Position numbers and translations under genes: made by a program. The notes beneath the pieces were generated by a model, which was not told the origin of the DNA, made no database searches, and saw only the letters and a program-made list of their open reading frames with translations. From contig DAHR01000008.1 of NCBI GenBank assembly GCA_002498525.1, positions 1 to 64,000 of the forward strand: a DNA stretch of 64,000 bases, in the 5' to 3' direction. The stretch is from Euryarchaeota archaeon UBA58 (GTDB lineage: Archaea; Thermoplasmatota; Poseidoniia; Poseidoniales; Thalassarchaeaceae). This document shows, piece after piece, positions 26,609 through 35,040 of this stretch; the stretch's first letter is position 1, and every line of letters starts with the position of its first letter.

Positions 26609-27573
26609 CGCGTCGGACGCTCGAAGGCATCAAGGGTGAAATCGTCGCTGGCAAGGCTTGGGACGATGTTATCGACTCAGCCGAACGCTTCATCCGCAGA
26701 CACGGTGGAACACCTGCTTTCCCGGTCACCATCTCGGTCAACCATGTCGCCGCACATTACACGACGAATTCACGGTTGACTCCGCCTGATGGTTTCAAGG
26801 GGGAGATGGTCTTCCAGAATGGTGACCTCGTCAAACTCGATGTCGGCGTACATATCGCCGGTGCCCTGGCTGACAATGCTATCAGTATCGAGGTAGGCAG
26901 CGGCGGCAATCACACGGATCAGATCAAGGCGGCGCGCGAGGCGCGCGACGCTTCTGTCGAGATGATGCTTCCCGGCACGCCTTGGCATCTGGTCGGGGCG
27001 GCTGCAGAACAGGTCCACAAAGACGCAGGCTTCGAGCCGATCCGCAACCTCTGCGGTCACGAATTGAAGCGCTGGAACCTGCACGCGGGCAAATCGGTCC
27101 CGTCCTACGCCTGCGGCTCTGAGAATCCTGGATTCAAAGGAGAGGTCGAGCTTGGCTCGGTCTATGCCGTCGAGCCATTCAACACGAATGGAAAGTCCGG
27201 CTTGATCGAGAACATCCCACCATCCTCGTCAAGCAACATCTTCCGAGTCACAGGCAACATCACCATTCGCAAGGCGATGTCGAAGGGCAAGCTCAAACCA
27301 CTCGGTGCGACCATGGCACGGTACATCGAAGAGCGTTACAACACTCTGCCGTTCGCGGAGCGCTGGGCCTACCCATTGCTCGAGAAGCCATTCCCTGGTG
27401 AAGAGAAGGAGGTGCTGCGCCGCAAGTGGAATGCGCTGATTCGCAAACTGATCTCGATTCGCTTCCTCGAGACCTATGCCGCGCTGCGTTGCGAAGATCG
27501 CGGCATGATTGGCCAATTCGAGCACACAGTTCACATCACAGAGGGCGGACCAGAAATTCTCACGGTGGCATGA
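26560..27573 (+). CDS. map: Methionine aminopeptidase, type II-like
   Basis: 337 residues. It removes the initiator Met from nascent proteins. The metal-binding residues of the pita-bread fold are in place: KLDVGVHIAGALADNAIS (two Asp), CGHELKRWNLHAGKSVPSY (His), YAVEPFNTNG (Glu) and GQFEHTVHITEGG (Glu). The insert between the His and Glu ligands and the C-terminal winged-helix part mark the type II, archaeal/eukaryotic class. GGAGG lies 8 nt before the ATG, inside the overlapping sua5 gene. It is a little longer than typical archaeal enzymes (about 295 residues). Confidence 0.94.
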   Translation: MVEESDLKQWRDAGHVARRTLEGIKGEIVAGKAWDDVIDSAERFIRRHGGTPAFPVTISVNHVAAHYTTNSRLTPPDGFKGEMVFQNGDLVKLDVGVHIAGALADNAISIEVGSGGNHTDQIKAAREARDASVEMMLPGTPWHLVGAAAEQVHKDAGFEPIRNLCGHELKRWNLHAGKSVPSYACGSENPGFKGEVELGSVYAVEPFNTNGKSGLIENIPPSSSSNIFRVTGNITIRKAMSKGKLKPLGATMARYIEERYNTLPFAERWAYPLLEKPFPGEEKEVLRRKWNALIRKLISIRFLETYAALRCEDRGMIGQFEHTVHITEGGPEILTVA

Positions 27574-27756
27574 TAGGCGCTCAGTGTAGCGTTCTGGGGC
27601 TTGGGAGGCCGATGTCGCACAACGATTATCAATCGCGGGCGGCAAGGGTCACCCGTACGGGGCCGTGAGGTTCTCGCAGAGTGCATCCCATCCCCTCGCT
27701 TGTGTCTCTCGCCCTGTACACCTCTGAGCGGCCGGCAGGCAGGCTCTGCATAGTCA

Positions 27757-28611
27757 GTGATGGGGGGAAAGTTCCTTGCTGAGGAGGGCTTCTCTCGGTG
27801 CGTGCCGCCACTGAGCGTTGACGATGAGGAGGACTTCGACGACGATGAGTTAGATGATGAGTTCGACGAGGAATCCGATGCCGAGTCGGATGAAGAGACG
27901 GCTGAGGAGTGGGACGAGGATTTCGATGCGATGACTCTCGTAGCGGCCACGGCTCGATTCATCGTCCGTTTTCGCCTCGCCCTAGCCGCGCTGATGGTCG
28001 TCGGAATGCTGGTTACAGCGGCTTCGGTGGTGGTTCCGATGTTTTTCGCCAGCGAGGCGGTGAGCGGTCCGCAGAGTCATCTCTGGGGGTTCCAAGTCAA
28101 GACATCGGATGACAGCACATTCCAGAGCATCTTCGTCGAAGATGGCACGACTGAGATCATCACCTTCGAATTCGACGAATCGACCAATGTCTCGCATGTC
28201 TACGTCGGAGCTCACTTCAGCGAGAACAACGAGAATATCGGTGTTAATCTGTGCGATTATGTCACCGTCATCATGAATCTCGAAGAGGTTAACAGAACCG
28301 AGCGATATGAGACCAGTCAGACCGATTCGAGAACCAACGACTGCAATGTCGAGGGGGATGCGATCTGGTACAATTACAATCTCACACTGCCAACCATCTC
28401 TCAATTCGAAGGGACTGCTGCTGAGGCTCGCGACCAATGGGAGATTGTCAACATGACAGGTGTCGGTCTGTGGGTCATCGAAATCACCGTCGATGCTCAG
28501 ACCTTATTGGAAGACAATGGCGAGGATGTGGATATCACCATCAATACGATGGAGTTTGAAGTTCTGATGACCATCCTCGATGATTCTACTGAACCTCAAG
28601 TCGAGGTTTGA
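27757..28611 (+). CDS. Acidic-tailed single-pass membrane protein of unknown function
   Basis: About 284 residues. The first 65 residues are extremely acidic (DEEDFDDDELDDEFDEESD) and presumably cytosolic. One transmembrane helix follows (RLALAALMVVGMLVTAASVV), then an extracytoplasmic domain of about 180 residues with two cysteines that could form a disulfide (NLCDY and TNDCNV) and possible N-glycosylation sequons (NRT, NMT). I recognise no family. The start is uncertain: two ATGs at 27757/27760 and a GTG near 27802 are all possible. The end overlaps the convergent exporter gene by 16 nt. The 183-bp upstream gap shows no other gene. Confidence 0.65.
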   Translation: MMGGKFLAEEGFSRCVPPLSVDDEEDFDDDELDDEFDEESDAESDEETAEEWDEDFDAMTLVAATARFIVRFRLALAALMVVGMLVTAASVVVPMFFASEAVSGPQSHLWGFQVKTSDDSTFQSIFVEDGTTEIITFEFDESTNVSHVYVGAHFSENNENIGVNLCDYVTVIMNLEEVNRTERYETSQTDSRTNDCNVEGDAIWYNYNLTLPTISQFEGTAAEARDQWEIVNMTGVGLWVIEITVDAQTLLEDNGEDVDITINTMEFEVLMTILDDSTEPQVEV

Positions 28612-29492
28612 TCACTGACCGAGCCGAAGAGAGTTACAGCGAGGATGCCGGCGACGACCGCGACGACACCGAGCATCTGCTGGGATGATGGTTCTTCGGC
28701 CAGAATGAGGATTCCCCAGATGAAGGAAAGAGTAGGTTGCAAGAGAATCGCGAAGGAGGTCAGGCTACCTGGCAGGCGGGGCAGGGCATGGGCGATGGCA
28801 ATCCAACCCAAGACCTGAGCGAGGAGGGCGAGGAGTAGAATCCAAGCGTGGCCGGGCCAAGTCGGAACCATCTCGAAATTGCCTGAACCGAAGCTCAGTA
28901 GAAACAACGAGGCTGTGGCGCCTAAGGTGGCGTCGAACTGCAGGCTCGGCGCAGGAGCGAGTTCTCTGTTGGCGTAGCGGAAGAGGAGGAGGAAGCTCGA
29001 ATAAGCGAAGGCGCCGATGATGCTCAGAATCACACCTAATCTCGGATCCACGCCGTAAGCGGATTCGTCGCCCACTCCAGACATCAGATAGACGCCGAAT
29101 AGAACGATTGGGATTGAGGCGAAAATCGCCTTGTTCGGCCTTTCCTTGAACAGCAGCCACGACATCAGAGTTACGATGATGACCTGTGAATTGGCGATCA
29201 ATGTCGATAACCCAGCGCCGATCATATCTATCGCATAATGGTAGGCGAACATGTCGGGGCCCAGAATTACTCCGGCTCCCACCGCAATCCAACGAGTCCG
29301 TCTGCCACGGTTGTCAGCGCCGCGAACTCTCCAAGCAATCACCGCGAGGAAGGGCAGAGCGTAGAGCATTCGAAAGAAGGCGGCCGAACCGGCCTCTACG
29401 CCGGAAAGTGAGTAGATTATCGGAGAGAATGAGATTGCGACCGCACCGGCGAGCGCAATCGCCATATTCCGGCGATCGTCCTCGAGGGACAA
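28596..29492 (-). CDS. EamA/DMT-family transporter
   Basis: 298 residues from a TTG at 29492, preceded by GAGGTGA at 5-nt spacing; ATG 29465 is the alternative. It has ten hydrophobic helices in two five-helix repeats. The first begins MAIALAGAVAISFSPIIYSL with FFRMLYALPFLAVIA. The second ends with ALPRLPGSLTSFAILLQPTL and LAEEPSSQQMLGVVAVVAGI, the conserved E-P pair seen at the end of EamA domains. Members export or import metabolites and amino acids; the substrate is not predictable. It starts 10 nt after the glutaredoxin stop and so is in the bolA-grx operon. Confidence 0.85.
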   Translation of the reverse strand: MSLEDDRRNMAIALAGAVAISFSPIIYSLSGVEAGSAAFFRMLYALPFLAVIAWRVRGADNRGRRTRWIAVGAGVILGPDMFAYHYAIDMIGAGLSTLIANSQVIIVTLMSWLLFKERPNKAIFASIPIVLFGVYLMSGVGDESAYGVDPRLGVILSIIGAFAYSSFLLLFRYANRELAPAPSLQFDATLGATASLFLLSFGSGNFEMVPTWPGHAWILLLALLAQVLGWIAIAHALPRLPGSLTSFAILLQPTLSFIWGILILAEEPSSQQMLGVVAVVAGILAVTLFGSVSDQTST

Positions 29493-29502
29493 TCGCTTCA
29501 CC

Positions 29503-29835
29503 TCACTCGGATGAGGCTTCACCGTCGGCGAGCATCTGCTGAAGCTCGCCGGATTCAAACATCTCGAGAGCGATGTCAGAGCCGCCAATCAGCTCGCCGA
29601 GGATATAGATCTGAGGCATTGTCGGGAAGTCCGCCCACTCACAGACGGACGGAATCGCACGAGGGTCGGCGAGGATGTTGACGCTGGTGTATGGCTCCTC
29701 TAGTTGCTGCAATACCTGTGCCGCGCGATTGCTGAAACCGCAGAGCGGCTCCTGTGGTGTGCCTTTCATGAAAAGCACAATTCGGTGTTCGTTGACGAGG
29801 CTCTGTAATTCATCTGGTGTCCAATCAAAACTCAT
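29503..29835 (-). CDS. Monothiol glutaredoxin, Grx4 type (CGFS)
   Basis: 110 residues from the ATG at 29835. The monothiol active site is CGFS (32-35) in the context VLFMKGTPQEPLCGFSNRAA, followed by the cis-Pro region FPTMPQIYILGELIGGSDIA. This is the full glutathione/[2Fe-2S] binding layout of Grx4-type proteins. They carry Fe-S clusters and form heterodimers with BolA. The bolA gene ends 5 nt upstream, so the pair is almost certainly co-translated and functionally linked. The longer frame to 29952 overlaps bolA and is rejected. Confidence 0.95.
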   Translation of the reverse strand: MSFDWTPDELQSLVNEHRIVLFMKGTPQEPLCGFSNRAAQVLQQLEEPYTSVNILADPRAIPSVCEWADFPTMPQIYILGELIGGSDIALEMFESGELQQMLADGEASSE

Positions 29836-29840
29836 TATTC

Positions 29841-30167
29841 TCACTCCTTCTCGGGTCTGCGAATGTGTACGCCGAAGAACTCGGTCTCCTCCTCGGCATG
29901 CGGATCGAAGGCTGTTGCGCCGCTCGACTCCGCCTGCTCCGGAGTCATGCACTTGAGGTCCAGTGCATGGACGATATTCTGGGCGATGAAGGGTTTGAAG
30001 TGGCTGAGTATCGGCCGTTGCCGCTGCAATGGCCGCAAGCCCTCGTAACCCTCTGAGATTACTCGAACGTGGAAATGGTCGCCACTACCATGCAGATCGG
30101 TCGCCTCGATCCGGGCTTCACCTACGACCTTGGCGACCTCGTCGACCACCCACTGTTCTGTGACCAT
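29841..30167 (-). CDS. bolA: BolA-family protein
   Basis: 108 residues. The BolA class II KH-like fold is visible: an N-terminal helix, ARIEATDLHGSGDHFHVRVI strands, a loop (EGYEGLRPLQRQRPI), and the conserved HFKPFIAQNIVHALDLK helix-strand with its invariant His. BolA proteins bind a bridging [2Fe-2S] cluster with monothiol glutaredoxins and help deliver clusters or sense iron. The Grx4-type gene follows after 5 nt. The C-terminal 30 residues (TPEQAESSGATAFDPHAEEE) extend beyond the family core. Confidence 0.9.
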   Translation of the reverse strand: MVTEQWVVDEVAKVVGEARIEATDLHGSGDHFHVRVISEGYEGLRPLQRQRPILSHFKPFIAQNIVHALDLKCMTPEQAESSGATAFDPHAEEETEFFGVHIRRPEKE

Positions 30168-30253
30168 TCGCTAACGACCCCGGGCTCGACCAATTTGAAT
30201 GCTCGCGCGCGCATTGTGAACGAGATTCATGCAAACTCTCTGAGTTTGTGGTC

Positions 30254-30934
30254 TCAATTTCCCAATGCAGCGTCGATCGCTGCCTTGTTGCTGGCGATGC
30301 TGGCGCGCTCGTTGATGAGGCCACTGCCGACCACCGCGATGTCGATTCCCCACTCCGCCACCTGCGCAGCGTTGTGGTCTTTGATGCCACCATCGATCAT
30401 CAATTTCGTCGCCCGACCGCCCGAAGCGATCTGTGCGTCGATGGCGGCGCGAAATTCTCTGACTTTGGCTTCAACCTCGGGCATGAACGACTGGCCGCCC
30501 TTGCCAGGGACCACCGACATCACCAGCACGAGGTCGAGATCGGCCAACATCGGCAGCACAGCATCTGCTGAGGTTGCGGGATTCAGAACCGCTCCTGCTT
30601 GACAGCCGGCGCCATGAAGCGCTGCGATGAGCGCCGGAAAATCGTCGACGGCTTCGACGTGGGCGATTACAAGGTCAACCCCCGCGTCGACGTACTGCGA
30701 CCAAGTCTCTTCGGCATTAGTGACCATCAGATGACAATCGATGAAGATCTCCGGCCCAAGCCTATCGCGAACAGAACGAATCAAGGCAGGGCCGAAAGTA
30801 ATCGTCCGATTGATCACCCAATTTCCATCCATGACATCGAGATGTATCCACTCGATGCCAGCATCAATCGCTTCATCGAGGGTCTCACCGAGCCTCGTGT
30901 AGTCGGCGGTCAAGATGCTCGGTGTAACCTCCAT
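30254..30934 (-). CDS. rpe: Ribulose-phosphate 3-epimerase
   Basis: 226 residues from the ATG at 30934; an in-frame TTG lies at 30958. It interconverts ribulose-5-phosphate and xylulose-5-phosphate in the pentose phosphate pathway. The TIM-barrel motifs are plain: VTPSILTADYTRLGETL, IEWIHLDVMDGNWVINRTIT (metal-binding Asp/His), DCHLMVTNAEE, LVLVMSVVPGKGGQSFMPEV and LMIDGGIKDHNA, then VVGSGLI. It lies 86 nt upstream of bolA on the same strand. It is divergent from thioredoxin across a 137-bp spacer holding both promoters. Confidence 0.95.
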   Translation of the reverse strand: MEVTPSILTADYTRLGETLDEAIDAGIEWIHLDVMDGNWVINRTITFGPALIRSVRDRLGPEIFIDCHLMVTNAEETWSQYVDAGVDLVIAHVEAVDDFPALIAALHGAGCQAGAVLNPATSADAVLPMLADLDLVLVMSVVPGKGGQSFMPEVEAKVREFRAAIDAQIASGGRATKLMIDGGIKDHNAAQVAEWGIDIAVVGSGLINERASIASNKAAIDAALGN

Positions 30935-31071
30935 CGCCAACCCCTCAAGCTGAGCCAAGGAGAGTCGGTTCTCAAGCCTATGCCCACAACTGAGCAGGAA
31001 TCGTTTCGCTCACGGCCGAGTAATCAAATTGATAGGACGCCCTCGCAGGCGTGGTGTCCGAGGGTGATTGA

Positions 31072-31389
31072 ATGGGCAGAGTGATTGAGGCAGGCGACGC
31101 GGATTTTGACGCGGTGACACAAAGTGAGGAATGGGTTCTGGTGGACTTCTGGGCGCCTTGGTGCGGCCCTTGCAAAATGATAGCGCCGGTTCTCGAACAG
31201 ATTGCTGGCGAGCGTGAAATGACCATCGCCAAAGTCAACACCGACATCAACCAACTCTCTGCTGGAAAATACGGCATCCGCGGAATTCCCGCCCTGCTTC
31301 TGTTCCACAATGGCAGTTTGGTCGATCAGATGTCTGGTGCGATGCCGAAACCCGGCTTCGACGACTGGTTGAATCGCCACATGCAATAA
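31072..31389 (+). CDS. trxA: Thioredoxin
   Basis: 105 residues. The active site FWAPWCGPCKMIAPVLEQIA (C31, C34), the KVNTDINQLSAGKYGIRGIP segment with its cis-Pro, and the final GFDDWLNRHM helix are all present. The thioredoxin fold is complete, and the protein is a general cytosolic dithiol reductant. GGGTGA lies upstream of the ATG at 4-nt spacing. No thioredoxin reductase is in the window. Downstream lies a CTCTGTG-type inverted repeat, then the convergent STAND ATPase gene. Confidence 0.95.
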   Translation: MGRVIEAGDADFDAVTQSEEWVLVDFWAPWCGPCKMIAPVLEQIAGEREMTIAKVNTDINQLSAGKYGIRGIPALLLFHNGSLVDQMSGAMPKPGFDDWLNRHMQ

Positions 31390-31440
31390 TTCGCTGAATA
31401 ATTGAAATCCGTTGCATGCCGACTGTTGCATTCCCGTGAA

Positions 31441-31558
31441 AACCACAGAGAACAGAGAGGCGCGGATATTCACTCTCCGGATATTGGTAAAGCGCATACG
31501 CAGCCCGCCCAGCCATCGACAACAAAATCCTCTCTGTGTTCTCTGTGCCCCTGTGGTT
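31441..31558. repeat. Intergenic CTCTGTG-type inverted repeat
   Basis: The left arm AACCACAGAGAACAGAGAGG (31441-31460) is the approximate reverse complement of a 30-nt right arm at 31529-31558 (CCTCTCTGTGTTCTCTGTG, then CCCCTGTGGTT). About 68 nt of unique sequence separate them. The element sits between two convergent genes. Related copies lie at about 40062-40169 and 61493-61596. Confidence 0.75.
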
Positions 31559-31581
31559 GATTCTCAAAAAATCGGAGAGGT

Positions 31582-33129
31582 TCACAGGCTTTCGCGGAGT
31601 TTTCGGGCGCGCTCTTCGAGCGGCGCACCGACCTCTCTGAGTAGTCTCGAGCGAAGCGCTTCGTGCAACCACATTCCATCTTCGAGTTCGAGCATCAAGC
31701 CTCGGGTCAACAGGTCTTCTGGTGGAGCGCCGTCGTAATTGGCGGCTTTGGCCAATTTTTCCCATGGAACTGGCCGATCCGCGACGGCGAGAAGTGCTAG
31801 TAATTCGTGCCGGTCCTCGGGCAGCACATCGAGGATCTCCTCGTCCAAGAAGCGCAGCCAATCGTCGTGCAGTGTCTTGCCGTAGAGTTCGAGGAGTTCA
31901 ACCGCCAAGGGGTGACCTCCAGTGGCGCGGTGAATCTCCTCGGCAGGAGCTTCTGATGGCAGTTGGATGGTCGAGAGCCACTCGGCCACCTCCTCGAGCG
32001 ATAGCCCTGTGAGGCTCAATTCCACTACCCGCCCGCGTGTGTGAACGTCTCTGCGGTCATAGAATGCGAGGTTTGTGCGAGAAACCAGCAGGAGGCGGAG
32101 CGAGGTTGCTTCGGCGACCTGAAGAAGTGCCCCGAAGAGGTGATTTCCTTCGGTGCCGATATTGTGCACGTCATCGAGGATGACGAGATTCGATTCCTCC
32201 GCTTCGCCGCAATGTCCCTCCTCATCGAGCAGGTGTGCGATCAGGCGACGGCGGTAGAGGTCGATGTCGAGGCGCGCACCGGGCTTCAGCGGCAGGGCCT
32301 CGAGAACATTGTATGGGTCATCGCCATCAGTATCAGAACTGATGCCAAGGCGATGCAGCAGACTGGTTGCGATGCCCAGAGGACTATCCCAAGGTTGGCA
32401 TGGATAATACATCACTGCGAGGTTGGGGGAGGAATCCAGATTATGGTCGAGCCAGTGACTCACAAGGGTTGTTTTGCCACAACCCGCGATGCCCGAAACC
32501 ACTGCCATCGCTGCCCTTCCAGCAAACCACTCATCGAGGATTTCGACCTCATTCTCGCGCCCATGAACGGTGCGTGTCTCAGGCGGGCGCGTGTGATAGG
32601 TCGAATGAGCCCCAGCGAGCAATTTCAGCGAGCCGGGCTTCGACTTCTCCTCCACCTCGCTGCGAACGATCGCCCCGAAACGGATGTCCCCAAAATTCAG
32701 CACAGCCTCGTGTTGAGCATGCATCAGCACCTGTAGCAGAGTCAGACCAGTCTCTAATTGCTCACCAGCAGAATCGGCGCGAACCTCGAGCAATTCTCCA
32801 TCTCGCGCGCGAAGCAGAACCTTGGTTTCGCGTAAAGCCTGTAATCGCCGGCCGATCTCCTCGCGACCATCATCGGTCAATTGCCAGGTCTTCTGCCGAC
32901 GCTCCTCGCCACGAACCACCCGAGTGTGTTCACTGACCAATCCGTTCAATGCGAAATCGCGCATCGTGCGAGAAACATTGGGAGGATGCAGAGCACAGAT
33001 TTCAGCAATACCGGGTCGAGTCACCTCGCGACTCACCAGATAGTGATCCGCCTGGTGGTCCTGCTCCCACAGATGCAACAAGATTCGGTCTGCAACGGCG
33101 ATGCTGACCTTGGTCGAGGGAGCAGCCAT
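31582..33129 (-). CDS. Winged-helix STAND/NACHT-like P-loop ATPase
   Basis: 515 residues from the ATG at 33129. Residues 1-100 form a winged helix (VADRILLHLWEQ, then PGIAEICALHPPNVSRTMRD, then GLVSEHTRVVRGEERRQKTW), as in MarR-like regulators. A linker leads to the NTPase: VHGRENEVEILDEWFAGR, Walker A SGIAGCGKTTL (212-222), Walker B NLVILDDVHN, sensor LRLLLVSRTN, and the GHPLAVELL motif of STAND/AP-ATPases. A short helical C-terminus follows, without clear sensor repeats. It may be a ligand-gated transcription regulator or a signalling ATPase. The secreted peptidase gene ends 4 nt upstream on the same strand, suggesting an operon. Confidence 0.82.
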   Translation of the reverse strand: MAAPSTKVSIAVADRILLHLWEQDHQADHYLVSREVTRPGIAEICALHPPNVSRTMRDFALNGLVSEHTRVVRGEERRQKTWQLTDDGREEIGRRLQALRETKVLLRARDGELLEVRADSAGEQLETGLTLLQVLMHAQHEAVLNFGDIRFGAIVRSEVEEKSKPGSLKLLAGAHSTYHTRPPETRTVHGRENEVEILDEWFAGRAAMAVVSGIAGCGKTTLVSHWLDHNLDSSPNLAVMYYPCQPWDSPLGIATSLLHRLGISSDTDGDDPYNVLEALPLKPGARLDIDLYRRRLIAHLLDEEGHCGEAEESNLVILDDVHNIGTEGNHLFGALLQVAEATSLRLLLVSRTNLAFYDRRDVHTRGRVVELSLTGLSLEEVAEWLSTIQLPSEAPAEEIHRATGGHPLAVELLELYGKTLHDDWLRFLDEEILDVLPEDRHELLALLAVADRPVPWEKLAKAANYDGAPPEDLLTRGLMLELEDGMWLHEALRSRLLREVGAPLEERARKLRESL

Positions 33130-33133
33130 TCGC

Positions 33134-34984
33134 TCACTCCTCCGTCGCGCACTGTGGATATGGGTCGGCATTCATCGGAGGCATGAACAGATCTTCGCAA
33201 GTCCTCTCAACCAATGAGAGGCTAAGCACACTGCTCGCCCCAAGCCCCACTGTCACCGACTGCATAGAGACCGGACTGGGAATGTAATCCTCACCGGTTT
33301 GAGTGATGATCAGATGAATCCCATCGCCAGCAGGAATCAGCACATCCATCCCGAAGAACTCCATCTTGGCATTGACAGTCTCACCCGGTGCCAACACCTC
33401 ACCCTCTTTGCCACCAGCGTGGAATCGCAGGTCCATCACCGCATGACCGAGATGCATTCCAGTGCTCGCTTGAACCATCTCGACAAACAGATGTCCACTG
33501 GTCGAAAAGGCAGACACAGTCGCATCGACGTGGAAGGTCGGATTGCCAACAATCCTCGTCTCCCCCTCGAAGAAAGGACACTCGATGCGCAATTCCGAAC
33601 TCACAGTGATAGTCTCACCACCCCCGATGATGGAACACTCATCCATTCCGAATCGAAGCCAATTCTGATCATCCGGTGGATAGGTGGCTTCGACCCGCCA
33701 GCCGCCCATGTTATCCTGAATCTCAGCGATCAAGCGCGGCTGCGGACCCTCCTCTTTCAGATAGAAATCGAACCATTCCAGCAGATCATCAGCCCAATCC
33801 CAGCGCAAAGTGAATGGGAATGCTTCGCCCCCACGACCGCTGCTGAGACCCTGATGACCACTCAAACGGTCGGGGTAATCATGCCCCCATTGACCATACA
33901 ATCCCTTGACATCGAGACCGTTTCGTTGGAGAATCTGATGGGTTGGGAAGGCCATGTGAGGGTCGACGTTCCAGTCCTGCATGCCGTGAATGATGTAGAC
34001 AGAGCCGTGGTAATTCTGCAGAGTTCGGGCCAGAAAACTGCGCTCCTCCCAGTAATCGGAGCCAATCCAAGCCAGATTATCGCCGGTCAGATATGCACCA
34101 ACACCCGCGTAGTACCCCTCCAGATAACCCTCACACGCGTTCTGCGGATCCTCAGAATCGCCGTCTAGGCCGAAGCTGCCGTAGACGCCGTTGTGCATTA
34201 TGGCGCCGCGTGCTTCCATGCTGCCGTTGCGCCACATCAGGTCGTGGACTCCGATCAGTCCCGACATCGGCACGATGGTCTTGAGATACTCTGAGCCCAT
34301 CGCTGCCGCCTCCCAAGGTGTAGAGCCGTCGTATGATTTTCCGATGATGCCGACGGCTCCATTGGAGAATTGGGCCGAGCCGAGGAATTCGATCGCAGCG
34401 TGGATTCCTTCCTGCTCGTCGAGGCCCATCAAGTCCATGCAGTGGTTCGACTCACCGGTACCGAAAACGCTGACTTGGGCGATGCCGTAGCCGTGTGGAA
34501 CATAATTCTCGATGAGGAAGCGCCCAAGGCGGTTCGCTGGTGTCAGGGCATCGACATCACCGTCGCCGTAGTAAGGGCCGATTTCGGCGATGATTGGAAC
34601 TCTGCATTCTTCTGCGACTTCGCCGGCGTCGAAATCACAGCCTTCAATCAACGGCAGCCAGAGTCCGAGATGCACTTCTGCGTCACCCGTGGCGCCCGCT
34701 CCGCCGTCGGTCAGAGTGATTGCAGGGACTGAGATGTAGAGCGAGCGCACCTCATCGATTCCGTATGAGCCATTGATTGAGACTCGACTGAAGATGTCGT
34801 CGGCCCGGTAGGTCAGATCCGAGCGCTCTTCGACCGGTCGAAGCCAATGCTCGGATTCGTCGGGACCCCCGCTCAGTGCCCCACTTCCGAAGCAGCCGGC
34901 AAGTGTGGGGGCGAGGAAGAGCAGCACCAGAAGGGCGCTCATGTGGCGGTTGTTCACGCGCTTTGCGCGTGCTGAATCACACAT
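33134..34984 (-). CDS. Secreted S15-type (X-Pro dipeptidyl-peptidase-like) lipoprotein
   Basis: 616 residues from the ATG at 34984, with GAGTGAG upstream; a GTG lies four codons earlier. The N-terminus is a lipoprotein signal peptide: basic RAKRVNNRH, a hydrophobic core and the lipobox LAGC with Cys31. The body has the alpha/beta-hydrolase catalytic set: Ser in [19 protein letters not shown], Asp in [14 protein letters not shown] and His in [12 protein letters not shown]. The C-terminal jelly-roll domain is typical of CocE/PepX proteins. It probably cleaves proline-containing peptides outside the cell, consistent with a protein-degrading marine heterotroph. Confidence 0.85.
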   Translation of the reverse strand: MCDSARAKRVNNRHMSALLVLLFLAPTLAGCFGSGALSGGPDESEHWLRPVEERSDLTYRADDIFSRVSINGSYGIDEVRSLYISVPAITLTDGGAGATGDAEVHLGLWLPLIEGCDFDAGEVAEECRVPIIAEIGPYYGDGDVDALTPANRLGRFLIENYVPHGYGIAQVSVFGTGESNHCMDLMGLDEQEGIHAAIEFLGSAQFSNGAVGIIGKSYDGSTPWEAAAMGSEYLKTIVPMSGLIGVHDLMWRNGSMEARGAIMHNGVYGSFGLDGDSEDPQNACEGYLEGYYAGVGAYLTGDNLAWIGSDYWEERSFLARTLQNYHGSVYIIHGMQDWNVDPHMAFPTHQILQRNGLDVKGLYGQWGHDYPDRLSGHQGLSSGRGGEAFPFTLRWDWADDLLEWFDFYLKEEGPQPRLIAEIQDNMGGWRVEATYPPDDQNWLRFGMDECSIIGGGETITVSSELRIECPFFEGETRIVGNPTFHVDATVSAFSTSGHLFVEMVQASTGMHLGHAVMDLRFHAGGKEGEVLAPGETVNAKMEFFGMDVLIPAGDGIHLIITQTGEDYIPSPVSMQSVTVGLGASSVLSLSLVERTCEDLFMPPMNADPYPQCATEE

Positions 34985-35040
34985 GATGCTTCTCACTCAG
35001 AGTATCAGGGCTAGGAGTCGATTCGCTTGTTCAGGGCGAG

